The notes: generated by a model from the sequence alone, not told the origin. 62,315 nucleotides of DNA from JAYPAN01 sp038123715 (GCA_038123715.1 JAYPAN010000008.1:1-62315), one strand, 5' to 3'; shown: positions 17,157 to 25,970, counted from the first letter of the stretch. Numbers and translations are program-made.

Positions 17157-17707
17157 GCTTTACCCCACTCAAAACCGGCAAAAGCATCGCCGTTCAAAAT
17201 GGTTTCAAGCGGCAGACCCGCCAAATGCGCCTCCAATGCCAGCGTATAATCGGCCAGCCGGTCAAAGTCTTTGCTGTCATCCTGCGGCGACAAATTACGT
17301 CCCAATACTTCGCCAATCAGGGCTTTGCGGTCTTGCGGCGCGGGCGTCGCCTTGCCCATTGCCTCATCATAAGCGGCGGCGCGGCCATAATAGGCTTGCG
17401 CCATTTTGCGAATTTTCTTACCGACACCCAAATCACCAACGCCCATTTCGCGCATGGCTTGATCCATATCGCGGAAAAACCGGTCGAATAAATCTTGTCC
17501 CAATGCCTCGCGGGCAACCCCCTCGGCGCGCAGACGGCGCAAAACCAGATGCACATGCAGCACCATAATGTCAAACCGCCCGTCAAAACTGTCAGGCGCG
17601 CCATTATCGCCAAACAAAGCCGGCAATCGCGCCTGTTTGACAATCAGTGCATAAACGCCAGCCATATTGGCTGTTTTTTTGCGTCTGAAGAAATCCATCA
17701 AAGCCAT
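17153..17707 (-). CDS. ubiquinol-cytochrome c chaperone (CBP3-like)
   Basis: 184-residue protein with the ubiquinol-cytochrome-c chaperone domain, related to mitochondrial Cbp3, which helps mature cytochrome b of the bc1 complex. Recognised by VYALIVKQARLPALFG, DSFDGRFDIMVLHVHLVLRRL and LFDRFFRDMDQAMREMGVGD, the alphaproteobacterial form. ATG 17707 (or 17698, MDFFRRKK) is preferred to the long frame from 17860, which crosses the promoter region of divergent bamE. First gene of the CBP3-yceD-plsX-fabH run. Together with ctaA it implies a bc1/aa3 respiratory chain. Confidence 0.85.
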   Translation of the reverse strand: MALMDFFRRKKTANMAGVYALIVKQARLPALFGDNGAPDSFDGRFDIMVLHVHLVLRRLRAEGVAREALGQDLFDRFFRDMDQAMREMGVGDLGVGKKIRKMAQAYYGRAAAYDEAMGKATPAPQDRKALIGEVLGRNLSPQDDSKDFDRLADYTLALEAHLAGLPLETILNGDAFAGFEWGKA

Positions 17708-17816
17708 GACAATGCTGTCGCTCCGTTTATCACCCTGAACGCTGCAAATTGCGCTTGCAAGCCGTCGCGTGATGGGTATGGTCACGCTGATTTGTGTTTT
17801 AGGGATTTCGTTCCAC

Positions 17817-18350
17817 ATGGCAAGACTGGACGTGAAAAATTTGGGCGCAAAGGGTCGCACCCGCCAAGTAGAGGGTCGCAGCTTGGCAGTTCGCCATAAG
17901 GGTCAAAAGACCGCGCCAAAACTGGCAATAGCACTGCTTGGCACTGCCCTGCTGGCCTGCGCGCCGGTGGTTGACAATCGTGGTTATGTTTTCGATGAGG
18001 GGCTGGTTACAAAGCTCCAGAAAAACAGCATGACCATGCAGCAGGCAACCGGCATGCTTGGCTCTCCCTCTATGCGCTCCTCTATAAATGGCGAGGCGCT
18101 GTATTATATTCACAGCGTGATTGTCACCGAATCCTATCGCGCGCCAATCGAAACCGACCGCAAGGTGATGGCACTATATTTTAATGCTGACAAAGTGCTG
18201 CAAGACTATGCGGTTTATGGTTTGCGCGACGGGCTGATAGTGCCAATTGTGCCGCGCACAACGCAATCGCAGGGGCGCGAATTGTCTTTTATCGAGCAGA
18301 TATTTGGCAATCTTGGCCGCTTTGACGGCGACCCGACTGCCCAATTCTAA
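17817..18350 (+). CDS. bamE: outer membrane protein assembly factor BamE (SmpA/OmlA)
   Basis: Lipoprotein component of the BAM complex that inserts outer-membrane beta-barrels. The SmpA/OmlA domain is clear: VTKLQKNSMTMQQATGMLG, then INGEALYYIHSV and VMALYFNADKVLQDYAVYGL. A lipobox LLAC ends the hydrophobic segment LAIALLGTALLAC, so it is probably lipidated. From ATG 17817 the signal peptide would carry about 35 extra basic residues; a TTG near 17884 (preceded by GTCGCA) would give a normal-length signal, so the start is uncertain. It is divergent from the CBP3-like gene. Confidence 0.88.
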   Translation: MARLDVKNLGAKGRTRQVEGRSLAVRHKGQKTAPKLAIALLGTALLACAPVVDNRGYVFDEGLVTKLQKNSMTMQQATGMLGSPSMRSSINGEALYYIHSVIVTESYRAPIETDRKVMALYFNADKVLQDYAVYGLRDGLIVPIVPRTTQSQGRELSFIEQIFGNLGRFDGDPTAQF

Positions 18351-18361
18351 AAATCGGCAAT

Positions 18362-18398
18362 AAAAACCCCGGCACAGAACACTGCGCCGGGGCTTTTA
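18362..18398. terminator. bidirectional intrinsic terminator between bamE and hppA
   Basis: A seven-pair GC stem CCCCGGC/GCCGGGG (18367-18373 and 18386-18392) with A residues on the left and TTTT on the right. It lies between the convergent stops of bamE and hppA and can act on both strands. Confidence 0.85.
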
Positions 18399-18412
18399 TC
18401 TATTGTTGCGGC

Positions 18413-20524
18413 TTAGTGAGCCAGAATGGCCAGCATCAGCAGCGCAACGATATTGGTGATTTTAATCATCGGATTAACCGCCGGGCCGGCTGTGTCCTTA
18501 TAGGGGTCACCCACTGTGTCACCGGTTACGGCAGCCTTATGGGCTTCCGAACCTTTGCCACCATGATTGCCATCTTCGATATATTTCTTGGCATTGTCCC
18601 AAGCCCCACCACCGGCGGTCATGGACAAAGCAACAAACAGGCCGGTCACAATCACGCCGAGCAGCATGGCTCCAAGCGCCGAGAAAGCCGCCGAGCGGTC
18701 AGCAATCATTTGAATGATAAAATACAGAGCAACAGGTGACAGCACCGGCAGAAGTGACGGCACAATCATTTCCTTAATGGCCGAGCGCGTCAGCAGGTCA
18801 ACGGCTGCCGTATAATCCGGCTTTTCCGTGCCTTTCATAATGCCCGGCTTTTCCTTGAACTGACGGCGCACTTCTTCAACAATAGCACCGCCGGCACGGC
18901 CAACGGCCATCATGCCCATCGCACCAAACAGATAAGGCAGCAGACCGCCGACAAACAGACCTGTCACCACATAGGGGTTGGACAGAGAGAAGTCAGGCGT
19001 CACACCGGCAAAATACGGATATTGCTCGGCATTGGCTGTGAAGAAGCGCAAGTCTTGTGTATAGGCTGCAAACAGCACCAGCGCACCCAGACCGGCAGAG
19101 CCAATGGCATAGCCTTTGGTGACCGCTTTGGTGGTGTTGCCAACGGCGTCAAGCGCGTCGGTTGTGTTCCGCACATCTTCCGGCAGTTCCGCCATTTCCG
19201 CGATACCACCAGCATTGTCCGTCACCGGGCCGAAAGCGTCCAGCGCGACCACCATACCGGCCAGTGCCAGCATAGTCGTCACCGCAATGGCGATACCAAA
19301 CAGACCGGCCAGCGAATAAGTAGAGATAATGCCGACCACAATCACCAAAGCCGGAAGAGCAGTCGCTTCCATAGAAACGGCCAGCCCCTGAATGACATTT
19401 GTGCCGTGACCGGTTTCCGAAGCGGCGGCAACCGATTTCACAGGACGGTAATTAACGCCGGTGTAATACTCGGTAATCCAGATAATCGCGCCAGTGATGA
19501 CCAGACCCAAAACGCCGCACATATAGAGGCTCATGCCGGTAAAGACCTGCGCCTCAATCACCCGTTGCGTATCCAGCCCGATAAGCTGGTCGGTCACGAA
19601 ATAAAGCGCAATCAGCGACAGCACCGCCGAAGCGATAAAGCCTTTATACAGCGCACCCATAATGTTGTTGCTGGCACCCAGCCGCACAAAGAATGTGCCG
19701 ATAATCGAGGTGACAATGCATGTGCCGCCAATGGCCAGCGGATAGACCATCATATCCAGTGCGTCGGCCGTGAAGAAAATCGACCCCAGTACCATTGTCG
19801 CCACAATAGTCACTGCATAGGTTTCAAACAAATCGGCGGCCATGCCGGCGCAGTCGCCCACATTGTCGCCCACATTATCGGCGATTGTCGCCGGATTACG
19901 CGGGTCATCTTCGGGGATACCGGCCTCAACCTTACCAACAAGGTCACCACCAACATCAGCACCTTTGGTAAAGATACCGCCGCCCAGACGGGCAAAAATC
20001 GAAATCAGCGAAGCACCGAAGCCGAGCGCGACAAGCGCGTCCACCACTTCGCGGCTGTTTGGGTCAAGGCCAAGGCCAAACACCAGAATGGCGAAGTAAA
20101 CGGCCACGGCCAGCAAGGCCAGACCAGCCACCAACATGCCGGTCACAGCACCGGAACGGAATGCCATAGACAGACCGGCGGCAAGGCTCTCACTGGCAGC
20201 TTGCGTGGTACGCACATTGGCGCGCACCGATACCAGCATACCGACATAACCGGCCAGACCGGACAATGCGGCGCCGATAATAAAGCCGATGGAAACTTTG
20301 ACGCCGAGCAGCCAGGCCACCAGCAACGCAATCACCACACCAACAATCCCGATGGTGCGATATTGGCGGTTGAGATAGGCTCCTGCCCCTTCCTGAATAG
20401 CAGACGCAATTTCCTGCATCCGTTCATTACCGGCATTGGCTGCCAAAATGCTGCGAACGGCCCAGATACCATAAATGATAGCCAGAATACCGGCAGCAAT
20501 GATAAGCCACATTGAAGTGCTCAT
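18413..20524 (-). CDS. hppA: membrane-bound proton-pumping pyrophosphatase
   Basis: Couples hydrolysis of cytoplasmic pyrophosphate to H+ export. The 703-residue protein has about 16 transmembrane helices. The substrate-site motif GGGIFTKGADVGGDLVGKVE and the segments EDDPRNPATIADNVGDNVGD and DAFGPVTDNAGGIAEM are visible. GNTTKA near residue 460 carries lysine where K-dependent enzymes have alanine, so it should be the K-independent H+ type. GDTVGDPYKDTAGPAVNP closes the sequence. AAAGGTG precedes the ATG. It lies 135 bases after thiL on the same strand and may have its own promoter there. Confidence 0.96.
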   Translation of the reverse strand: MSTSMWLIIAAGILAIIYGIWAVRSILAANAGNERMQEIASAIQEGAGAYLNRQYRTIGIVGVVIALLVAWLLGVKVSIGFIIGAALSGLAGYVGMLVSVRANVRTTQAASESLAAGLSMAFRSGAVTGMLVAGLALLAVAVYFAILVFGLGLDPNSREVVDALVALGFGASLISIFARLGGGIFTKGADVGGDLVGKVEAGIPEDDPRNPATIADNVGDNVGDCAGMAADLFETYAVTIVATMVLGSIFFTADALDMMVYPLAIGGTCIVTSIIGTFFVRLGASNNIMGALYKGFIASAVLSLIALYFVTDQLIGLDTQRVIEAQVFTGMSLYMCGVLGLVITGAIIWITEYYTGVNYRPVKSVAAASETGHGTNVIQGLAVSMEATALPALVIVVGIISTYSLAGLFGIAIAVTTMLALAGMVVALDAFGPVTDNAGGIAEMAELPEDVRNTTDALDAVGNTTKAVTKGYAIGSAGLGALVLFAAYTQDLRFFTANAEQYPYFAGVTPDFSLSNPYVVTGLFVGGLLPYLFGAMGMMAVGRAGGAIVEEVRRQFKEKPGIMKGTEKPDYTAAVDLLTRSAIKEMIVPSLLPVLSPVALYFIIQMIADRSAAFSALGAMLLGVIVTGLFVALSMTAGGGAWDNAKKYIEDGNHGGKGSEAHKAAVTGDTVGDPYKDTAGPAVNPMIKITNIVALLMLAILAH

Positions 20525-20602
20525 TACATCACCTTTCGTTTTTCCTGATAAAGACCGCGCCGAAGCACGTCCCCTCCATTAAAGTCGGGCGAACATGCCA
20601 AA

Positions 20603-20643
20603 AAAAACCTGCAAAAGCAAGAAACGGAAAGCAAAAACCTGCA
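20603..20643. promoter_or_regulatory. two direct repeats upstream of hppA
   Basis: The 11-base word AAAAACCTGCA occurs at 20603-20613 and again at 20633-20643, exactly 30 bases apart (about three helical turns), 79-119 bases upstream of the hppA start. Spacing on one face of the helix is what a dimeric or cooperative regulator site would show. The 135-base thiL-hppA gap has no clear intrinsic terminator. This is a pattern only; no regulator is proposed. Confidence 0.3.
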
Positions 20644-20659
20644 TTTTGCACGAATTTGT

Positions 20660-21661
20660 TCAAAAATGCTGATAGCCGCGTCGGCTGATGGCGACCTCAA
20701 CCCCATCAGCATCCAGCAATATGGCGCGCGCCGCATCTATATCGCCCGCGCCAACGCCGCTTGGCAGGGCGGCGACCGAGCCGATTCGGTTGATGGCGAT
20801 ATTGGCCTGTTGCGCTATTGCCGAAACCGCATCGCGCGCATTGGGCGGCGCGGTAAAGGCCAATTGCGCGTCATCACCGGCGCTGACCAATTGCGCCAGA
20901 CCGTTCTCATCCGACGCGGCAAAAGCCGCACCCGCCGCCGACAGGCCTATGGCCGCCGCCGATAATTGCATCGCCACACCAGAGGCTTGACAAATATGGT
21001 CAAGGTCGGCCATCAACCCATCCGACACATCAATCGCCGCATGGGCATACTGGCGCAAAACGGGCGCAAGCGCGACCGGCGGTTGCGGGTCGGCATAGGC
21101 GTTAGCCAAAAGCTGCCCGTCAAAAGCCGACAAAGCGGGCGGCAATTTGCCAGTCACCGCCAACAAGCCAATAAGGCCGTCACCGATTGTGCCGGTAACA
21201 TAAACATCATCGCCTGCCCGCGCATTGGCGCGGCGCACCATTTCGCCCGTCGGCACAAGCCCATGCGCTGCCAGTGACACAAATCCGGTTGCCGAACGCA
21301 CCGTATCCCCCCCCCATAGCGGCATGTTAAAGCGCGCCAAACATTTCGCCAGAGCCTTGGCAAATCCGGTCAGGAAAGCTTCATCCCAATCCGGCGCGAC
21401 ACCCAAGGTTAAAAGACACCCGACCGGCGCAGCACCCTTGGCGGCAAGGTCGGCCGCATTGCAGGCAACCAATCGCGCAGCAATCATATCGGGCGGTGCA
21501 TTGGCTGGAAAATGCACATCCGCCACCAAAGCATCTGTGGTCAGCACCAATTCCATATCCGGTGGCGGTCGGAACAGTGCCGCATCATCGCGCAACCCAA
21601 GACCGGCAGCGCCAGCCATAGGTCGGAATAATTGGTCAATCAGGTCAAACTCACCGGTCAT
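20660..21661 (-). CDS. thiL: thiamine-monophosphate kinase
   Basis: Phosphorylates thiamine monophosphate to the cofactor thiamine diphosphate. The 333-residue protein shows the AIR-synthase-like fold motifs GLRDDAALFRP and LTTDALVADVHFP near the N-terminus, then LWGGDTVRS, VTGTIGDG and DVSDGLMADLDHICQASGV. It follows nusB by nine bases, a widespread nusB-thiL pair at the end of the riboflavin operon. Confidence 0.95.
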   Translation of the reverse strand: MTGEFDLIDQLFRPMAGAAGLGLRDDAALFRPPPDMELVLTTDALVADVHFPANAPPDMIAARLVACNAADLAAKGAAPVGCLLTLGVAPDWDEAFLTGFAKALAKCLARFNMPLWGGDTVRSATGFVSLAAHGLVPTGEMVRRANARAGDDVYVTGTIGDGLIGLLAVTGKLPPALSAFDGQLLANAYADPQPPVALAPVLRQYAHAAIDVSDGLMADLDHICQASGVAMQLSAAAIGLSAAGAAFAASDENGLAQLVSAGDDAQLAFTAPPNARDAVSAIAQQANIAINRIGSVAALPSGVGAGDIDAARAILLDADGVEVAISRRGYQHF

Positions 21662-21670
21662 GGCGGCGTC

Positions 21671-22150
21671 TCAACCACCCGCCAAACCAGTATCGGATAA
21701 TTGCTGGGCGATATTGTCGAGCAGCGCATTGGCCATGCCGCCCTCGCCACCGTCAAAAAACGCATGCGCCAAATCGACATATTGGGAAATAACCACTTTT
21801 TTTGGCACATTTTCGCCATGCGCCAATTCTTGCACACCGCAGCGCAATATCGCCCGCAGCGTGCTGTCAAGCCGCGCCAATTGCCATTTATCGCCAAGAT
21901 AGCTGTCAACCAGCCGGTCGATTTCAACCTGATGGGCAATCACACCGCGCAAAATGAACTCAAAAAAATCGGCATCGGCGGCGGGCAGGTCAATCCCGGC
22001 CTGCAAATTGTCAAGCGGCGCATCGATATTGTGAGACTGGAATTGGGCAATCACCTCATCCAGCGATGTGCCGGCCAGCTCCATTTGATAGAGCGCCTGC
22101 ACGGCCAGCAAACGCGCCGCCAGCCTATTGTCTTTTGTATAGCTCGTCAT
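21671..22150 (-). CDS. nusB: transcription antitermination factor NusB
   Basis: All-helical RNA-binding protein that with NusE (S10) assembles the rRNA antitermination complex on boxA. The 159 residues include the N-terminal ARLLAVQALYQMEL, the central YLGDKWQLARLDSTLRAILR and VVISQYVDLAHAFFDGGEGG, typical of NusB. It is eight bases after ribH in the riboflavin operon, the common ribH-nusB linkage. Confidence 0.95.
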   Translation of the reverse strand: MTSYTKDNRLAARLLAVQALYQMELAGTSLDEVIAQFQSHNIDAPLDNLQAGIDLPAADADFFEFILRGVIAHQVEIDRLVDSYLGDKWQLARLDSTLRAILRCGVQELAHGENVPKKVVISQYVDLAHAFFDGGEGGMANALLDNIAQQLSDTGLAGG

Positions 22151-22158
22151 GCCCCGTC

Positions 22159-22590
22159 TTATCGCGAAGCAAAGTCGTCGCGCAAGCGCAATAGTGCCAG
22201 ACAGGCATTTGCCGCGCCGCCGCCCTTATCTTTTTCGGTGCGCCGACAGCGCGCCCAAGCTTGCGCTTCATTTTCAACGGTCTGAATCCCATTGCCAATG
22301 GCCAGCTCATCGCGGAGTCCCAAATCCATCAGACCGCGCGCACTTTCATTGCAGACAATCTCATAATGGGTGGTCTCGCCGCGAATAACCACGCCAAGCG
22401 CGACATAGCCGTCAAACAGGCCGGTTTGCGCCGCTTGCTTTATCGCCACCGGCACTTCCAGCACGCCCGGCACGGCTATTCTTTCATAGGTGCAGCCGGC
22501 TTCATCCAATATGGCCGCCGCACCTTCGGCCAGCGCATCGGCCATATCTTCGTAAAATCGCGCTTCCACAATAAGAATGTTTTTCGACAT
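22159..22590 (-). CDS. ribH: 6,7-dimethyl-8-ribityllumazine synthase
   Basis: Penultimate step of riboflavin synthesis: joins the ribityl-aminopyrimidine and the four-carbon butanone phosphate. 143 residues, with the active-site segments VPGVLEVPVAIKQA, GVVIRGETTHYEIVCNES (catalytic His) and IGNGIQTVENEAQAWAR. It lies eight bases downstream of the ribBA-type gene. It also overlaps no neighbour and has a normal length for an icosahedral or decameric lumazine synthase. Confidence 0.95.
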   Translation of the reverse strand: MSKNILIVEARFYEDMADALAEGAAAILDEAGCTYERIAVPGVLEVPVAIKQAAQTGLFDGYVALGVVIRGETTHYEIVCNESARGLMDLGLRDELAIGNGIQTVENEAQAWARCRRTEKDKGGGAANACLALLRLRDDFASR

Positions 22591-22598
22591 GCTCGCCT

Positions 22599-23705
22599 CT
22601 ATTTCAAAATCGGTCGCTGACCGGCAATTTTCAAATCATAACCTTCCAGCGCAACAACGGTGCGCGGCGTATCGGACAGTAATTCGATTTCATGCAAGCC
22701 CAAATCCAGCACAATTTGTGCGCCAACCCCATAATCGCGCAGCCGCGTCGGCTCGGCATCGCCGACATCGCGCGGATTGAGCGTATCAGAAAACGGCGTT
22801 GGCGAAGTATTGCGGATGAAAACAATCACGCCGCGCCCTTCCTGCTCAATCAGTTCCATTGATTTTTGCAAGGTTTTGGCGCGCGGCATGGCCGAGCCAA
22901 GCACATCGGCGACAATGTTTTCAGCGTGAAAGCGGGTCAAAACCGGATTCGAGCCGGAAATATCGCCTTTGACCAGCGCAATATGTTCTTCATTTTCAAT
23001 CGTGTTCAGATAGACAATGGATTTGAATGTGCCGGCATTGGCGGTTTCAAAATCGGTTTCATGAATCCGCGTAATCAGCGTGTCATTGCGGCGGCGATAG
23101 GCGATTAAATCAGCAATTGTGCCGAGTTTCAGCCCGTGCAATTGCGCGAACTGCACCAAATCGGGCAGCCGCGCCATTGTGCCGTCATCATTCATGATTT
23201 CGCAAATCACGCCGGACGGATATAAGCCCGCCAGCCTGGCAATATCAACCGCCGCTTCTGTGTGTCCGGCGCGCATCAAGACACCGCCTTCGCGCGCGAC
23301 CAGCGGAAACACATGGCCGGGCGAGACAATATCCGTCTGTCCCTTGGTCGGGTCAATGGCAACAGAAATTGTGTGCGACCGGTCATGGGCGGAAATACCG
23401 GTTGAAATCCCCTCGCGCGCTTCAATGGAAACGGTGAAGGCTGTTTGATGGCGTGACTGGTTGGTTTGCGCCATAAGTTCAAGATTGAGTTGCTGGGCGC
23501 GGTCGCGCGGCATAGCAAGGCAAATCAGGCCACGGCCGAATTTCGCCATGAAATTAATCGCTTCCGGCGTCGCCATTTGCGCCGGAATAATGAGGTCGCC
23601 TTCATTTTCGCGGTCTTCGGCATCGACAAGCACAATCATTTTGCCATTGCGGGCATCCTCGATAATGTCTTCCGGCGGTGACAAAAATTGACTGAATTCG
23701 CTCAT
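22599..23705 (-). CDS. ribB: 3,4-dihydroxy-2-butanone-4-phosphate synthase with degenerate GTP cyclohydrolase II domain
   Basis: The N-terminal domain (about 1-205) makes the four-carbon precursor of riboflavin from ribulose 5-phosphate and is intact: VDAEDRENEGDLIIPAQ (28-44), the RAGHTEAAVD motif (145-154) and GVICEIMNDDGTMAR. The C-terminal domain aligns with GTP cyclohydrolase II, but the zinc ligands are gone: where active enzymes have the C-x10-C-x-C cluster, this one reads FHAENIVADVLGSAMPRAK (259-277). The arginine/GRNIGL region is also lost. So only RibB activity is expected, and a separate RibA must exist. Start at 23705 (MSEFSQFL) follows AGGGAGAAAG. The arrangement resembles proteins some authors call RibBX. 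Confidence 0.9.
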   Translation of the reverse strand: MSEFSQFLSPPEDIIEDARNGKMIVLVDAEDRENEGDLIIPAQMATPEAINFMAKFGRGLICLAMPRDRAQQLNLELMAQTNQSRHQTAFTVSIEAREGISTGISAHDRSHTISVAIDPTKGQTDIVSPGHVFPLVAREGGVLMRAGHTEAAVDIARLAGLYPSGVICEIMNDDGTMARLPDLVQFAQLHGLKLGTIADLIAYRRRNDTLITRIHETDFETANAGTFKSIVYLNTIENEEHIALVKGDISGSNPVLTRFHAENIVADVLGSAMPRAKTLQKSMELIEQEGRGVIVFIRNTSPTPFSDTLNPRDVGDAEPTRLRDYGVGAQIVLDLGLHEIELLSDTPRTVVALEGYDLKIAGQRPILK

Positions 23706-23734
23706 TGCTTTCTCCCTGTTGTTTGGCCAGATTA

Positions 23735-24349
23735 TCACTCGGCCAGCAAATCGGCACTTTCGCGCAGACGCGCGACATAGCGCGCCAACACATCTATTTC
23801 CAGATTCACGCGGTCATTTTCCTGCGCCTGCCCCCAGCAAGTCACATTTTGCGTGTGCGGTATCAAATTGACGCCAAATGTCAGCCCCGACACTTCATTG
23901 ACGGTCAGCGAAGTGCCATCCAGCGTCACCGAGCCTTTCGGGGCAATAAACGGCATCAGCTTTTTGGGTGTTTCAAATACATAGCGCAGGCTGTCGCCCT
24001 CCGGCGTGATGGAGGCAATGCGCGCAATCCCGTCAACATGGCCGGACACAATATGCCCGCCCAGCTCATCGCCCATTTTCAGGGCGCGCTCAAGGTTCAA
24101 AGTCGAACCTTCCTGCCAGTCACCGGCGGTTGTGACATCAAGTGTTTCCTTTGACGCTTCAACACCAAACCAATGGTCGTTTTCATCACTGCCCTTCTCA
24201 ATCACGGTCAGGCAAACACCGGAGCAGGCAATTGACGCGCCAAGGTCAATATCCGCCGGGTCATAGGCGGTGGCAATGTCAAAGCGCGTGTCACCGGCGC
24301 GGGTCAGCCGGATGATTTTGCCAATATCTGTAATAATGCCGGTAAACAT
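23735..24349 (-). CDS. ribE: riboflavin synthase, alpha subunit
   Basis: Dismutates two lumazine molecules to riboflavin. From ATG 24349 the protein has 204 residues, beginning with the invariant MFTGII, and shows the two tandem lumazine-binding repeats: IACSGVCLTV in the first and LDGTSLTVNEV in the second, with GGHIVSGHVDG between them. The frame is open upstream to 24493, but that part overlaps ribD and is not coding for RibE. It lies 13 bases after ribD. Confidence 0.95.
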   Translation of the reverse strand: MFTGIITDIGKIIRLTRAGDTRFDIATAYDPADIDLGASIACSGVCLTVIEKGSDENDHWFGVEASKETLDVTTAGDWQEGSTLNLERALKMGDELGGHIVSGHVDGIARIASITPEGDSLRYVFETPKKLMPFIAPKGSVTLDGTSLTVNEVSGLTFGVNLIPHTQNVTCWGQAQENDRVNLEIDVLARYVARLRESADLLAE

Positions 24350-24362
24350 GATTTTCTTCCTT

Positions 24363-25472
24363 TCACGCCCGCGCGGACGTTTCTGCTGCCTGTTTATGAC
24401 TGTGCCATAGGCTGAATTGGTCATCGCCCAGCATCCGCACCTCACTGCGCGTGAAACCGGCCATATCGGCCAACCCCATAGCTGATATATCACTTTCGCC
24501 TTCTATATCTACATCATGCGGCGCGGCAAACAGGGCAATCGCATCGACCATATTATCGGCCAAAAAACCGGCGGCGAGGCGCGGGCCGGATTCCAGCAAA
24601 ACCCGCGTATAACCGCGACTGGCCAAATGATGCAAAACCGCATGTGGTGTCAAATGTTGGAAAGCCAGTTGCAAAAAGGCTTTCGGCGCGGCCTCGCCAT
24701 TCTCGCAATAAAGCAGCACCGGCTCGGTCTGCGCTTTTTGCGCCAGCTTGCAGGCTTCGGTCAATTTTCCGTCGCGGCTCATAATGGCGATTTGCGGCGA
24801 CGCACTGGTCATGCCGGGCAAGCGGCAATCCAGTGACGGGTCATCGGCGCGCACTGTGCCGCTGCCAGTCAATATCACATCATGTTGGGCGCGTAATAAA
24901 TGCCCATAATTGCGCGCCAGCGCGCCGGTAATCCAAGGTGATTGGCCTTGCGGGGTTCGCATAAAGCCATTTTTGCTGACCGCCAGTTTCAGCGTCACCA
25001 TCGGTCGGGCTTGTGTCAATCGCGTCACAAATCCCAAATGCGCGCGCGCCGCCTGTTCAGCCAGCAACCCGGCTTGCACATTTATTCCTGCGGCAGCGCA
25101 TTTTTGCGCGCCCTGCCCAGCCGTGCGCGGGTCGGGGTCAGCCATCGCATAAACCAAACGGGCAATACCGGCCTCTATCAACGCATCGGCGCAAGGCGCG
25201 GTTTTGCCGTGATGGGCGCAAGGCTCAAGCGTTACATAAGCGGTTGCGCCGCGCGCGCGTTCACCGGCTTCAGCCAAGGCGACAGCTTCAGCATGCGGGC
25301 GACCTGATTTTTGCGTCCAACCCGTGCCGACAATTTCTCCGGCAGCAGAGACCAGCACACAACCGACAGCAGGATTGGGGGCGGTCAACCCCGTCCCAAA
25401 CGCGCCCAAGCGCAAGGCTTGGTTCATAAAGTCAATGTCGGTTTGGCTGAACCCAGCCGCATCCTGTGTCAT
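24363..25472 (-). CDS. ribD: bifunctional diaminohydroxyphosphoribosylaminopyrimidine deaminase/reductase
   Basis: Second and third steps of riboflavin synthesis. The N-terminal cytidine-deaminase-like domain has the zinc motif HAEAVAL (His, Glu) and EPCAHHGKTAPC (two Cys). The C-terminal reductase domain begins about residue 150 with RPMVTLKLAVSKNG and has VRADDPSLDCRLPG and LLESGPRLAAGF. 369 residues is the normal length. It follows nrdR by 20 bases in the glyA-nrdR-rib operon. Confidence 0.95.
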   Translation of the reverse strand: MTQDAAGFSQTDIDFMNQALRLGAFGTGLTAPNPAVGCVLVSAAGEIVGTGWTQKSGRPHAEAVALAEAGERARGATAYVTLEPCAHHGKTAPCADALIEAGIARLVYAMADPDPRTAGQGAQKCAAAGINVQAGLLAEQAARAHLGFVTRLTQARPMVTLKLAVSKNGFMRTPQGQSPWITGALARNYGHLLRAQHDVILTGSGTVRADDPSLDCRLPGMTSASPQIAIMSRDGKLTEACKLAQKAQTEPVLLYCENGEAAPKAFLQLAFQHLTPHAVLHHLASRGYTRVLLESGPRLAAGFLADNMVDAIALFAAPHDVDIEGESDISAMGLADMAGFTRSEVRMLGDDQFSLWHSHKQAAETSARA

Positions 25473-25492
25473 CCGACCTCCGTTCCCGGCGG

Positions 25493-25960
25493 TCAGTAAT
25501 CCCGTTTGGTCGGGCTGGACATCTCGCCGAGAAATTCTTCAAAATCCTTGGCTTCGCGGAAATTGCGGTAAACCGATGCGAAGCGCACATAGCCGACCTG
25601 GTCGAGGGCATAAAGGCCTTCCATCACCATTTCGCCAAGGCGTTTGGCGGAAATCTCCGACTCGCCCTCGCTTTCAAGCCGACGCACAATGCCACTTACC
25701 ATACGCTCAATACGCTCCGGCTCAACGGGGCGTTTTCGCAGAGCGATTTGCACAGATCGCATGAGCTTGTCGCGGTCAAACGGCACTTTGCGACCGGTAT
25801 TTTTGACAATGGTCAATTCGCGCAATTGCACACGCTCAAAAGTGGTAAAACGCCCGCCGCAATCAGGACATTCGCGCCGCCGCCGGATGACCGAACTGTC
25901 CTCGGTGGGACGGCTGTCCTTCACCTGCGTGTCGGCATTCATACAATAAGGGCAACGCAT
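25493..25960 (-). CDS. nrdR: transcriptional repressor NrdR
   Basis: Zinc-ribbon/ATP-cone repressor of ribonucleotide reductase genes. From ATG 25960 the 155-residue protein begins MRCPYCMNADTQVKDSRP, with zinc cysteines at 3 and 6 and the second pair in ECPDCGGRFTTFER. The ATP-cone VVKNTGRKVPFDRDKL-like segment follows (here IVKNTGRKVPFDRDKLMR). Its position between glyA and ribD is conserved in Proteobacteria. Confidence 0.96.
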   Translation of the reverse strand: MRCPYCMNADTQVKDSRPTEDSSVIRRRRECPDCGGRFTTFERVQLRELTIVKNTGRKVPFDRDKLMRSVQIALRKRPVEPERIERMVSGIVRRLESEGESEISAKRLGEMVMEGLYALDQVGYVRFASVYRNFREAKDFEEFLGEMSSPTKRDY

Positions 25961-25970
25961 GACAGGCTCG

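Noticed and set aside
19022..20515. 497-codon open frame on the plus strand opposite hppA
   Set aside because: Antisense shadow of a conserved gene: rich in His, Gln and Arg, low hydrophobic core, no family pattern. The pyrophosphatase on the other strand is beyond doubt.
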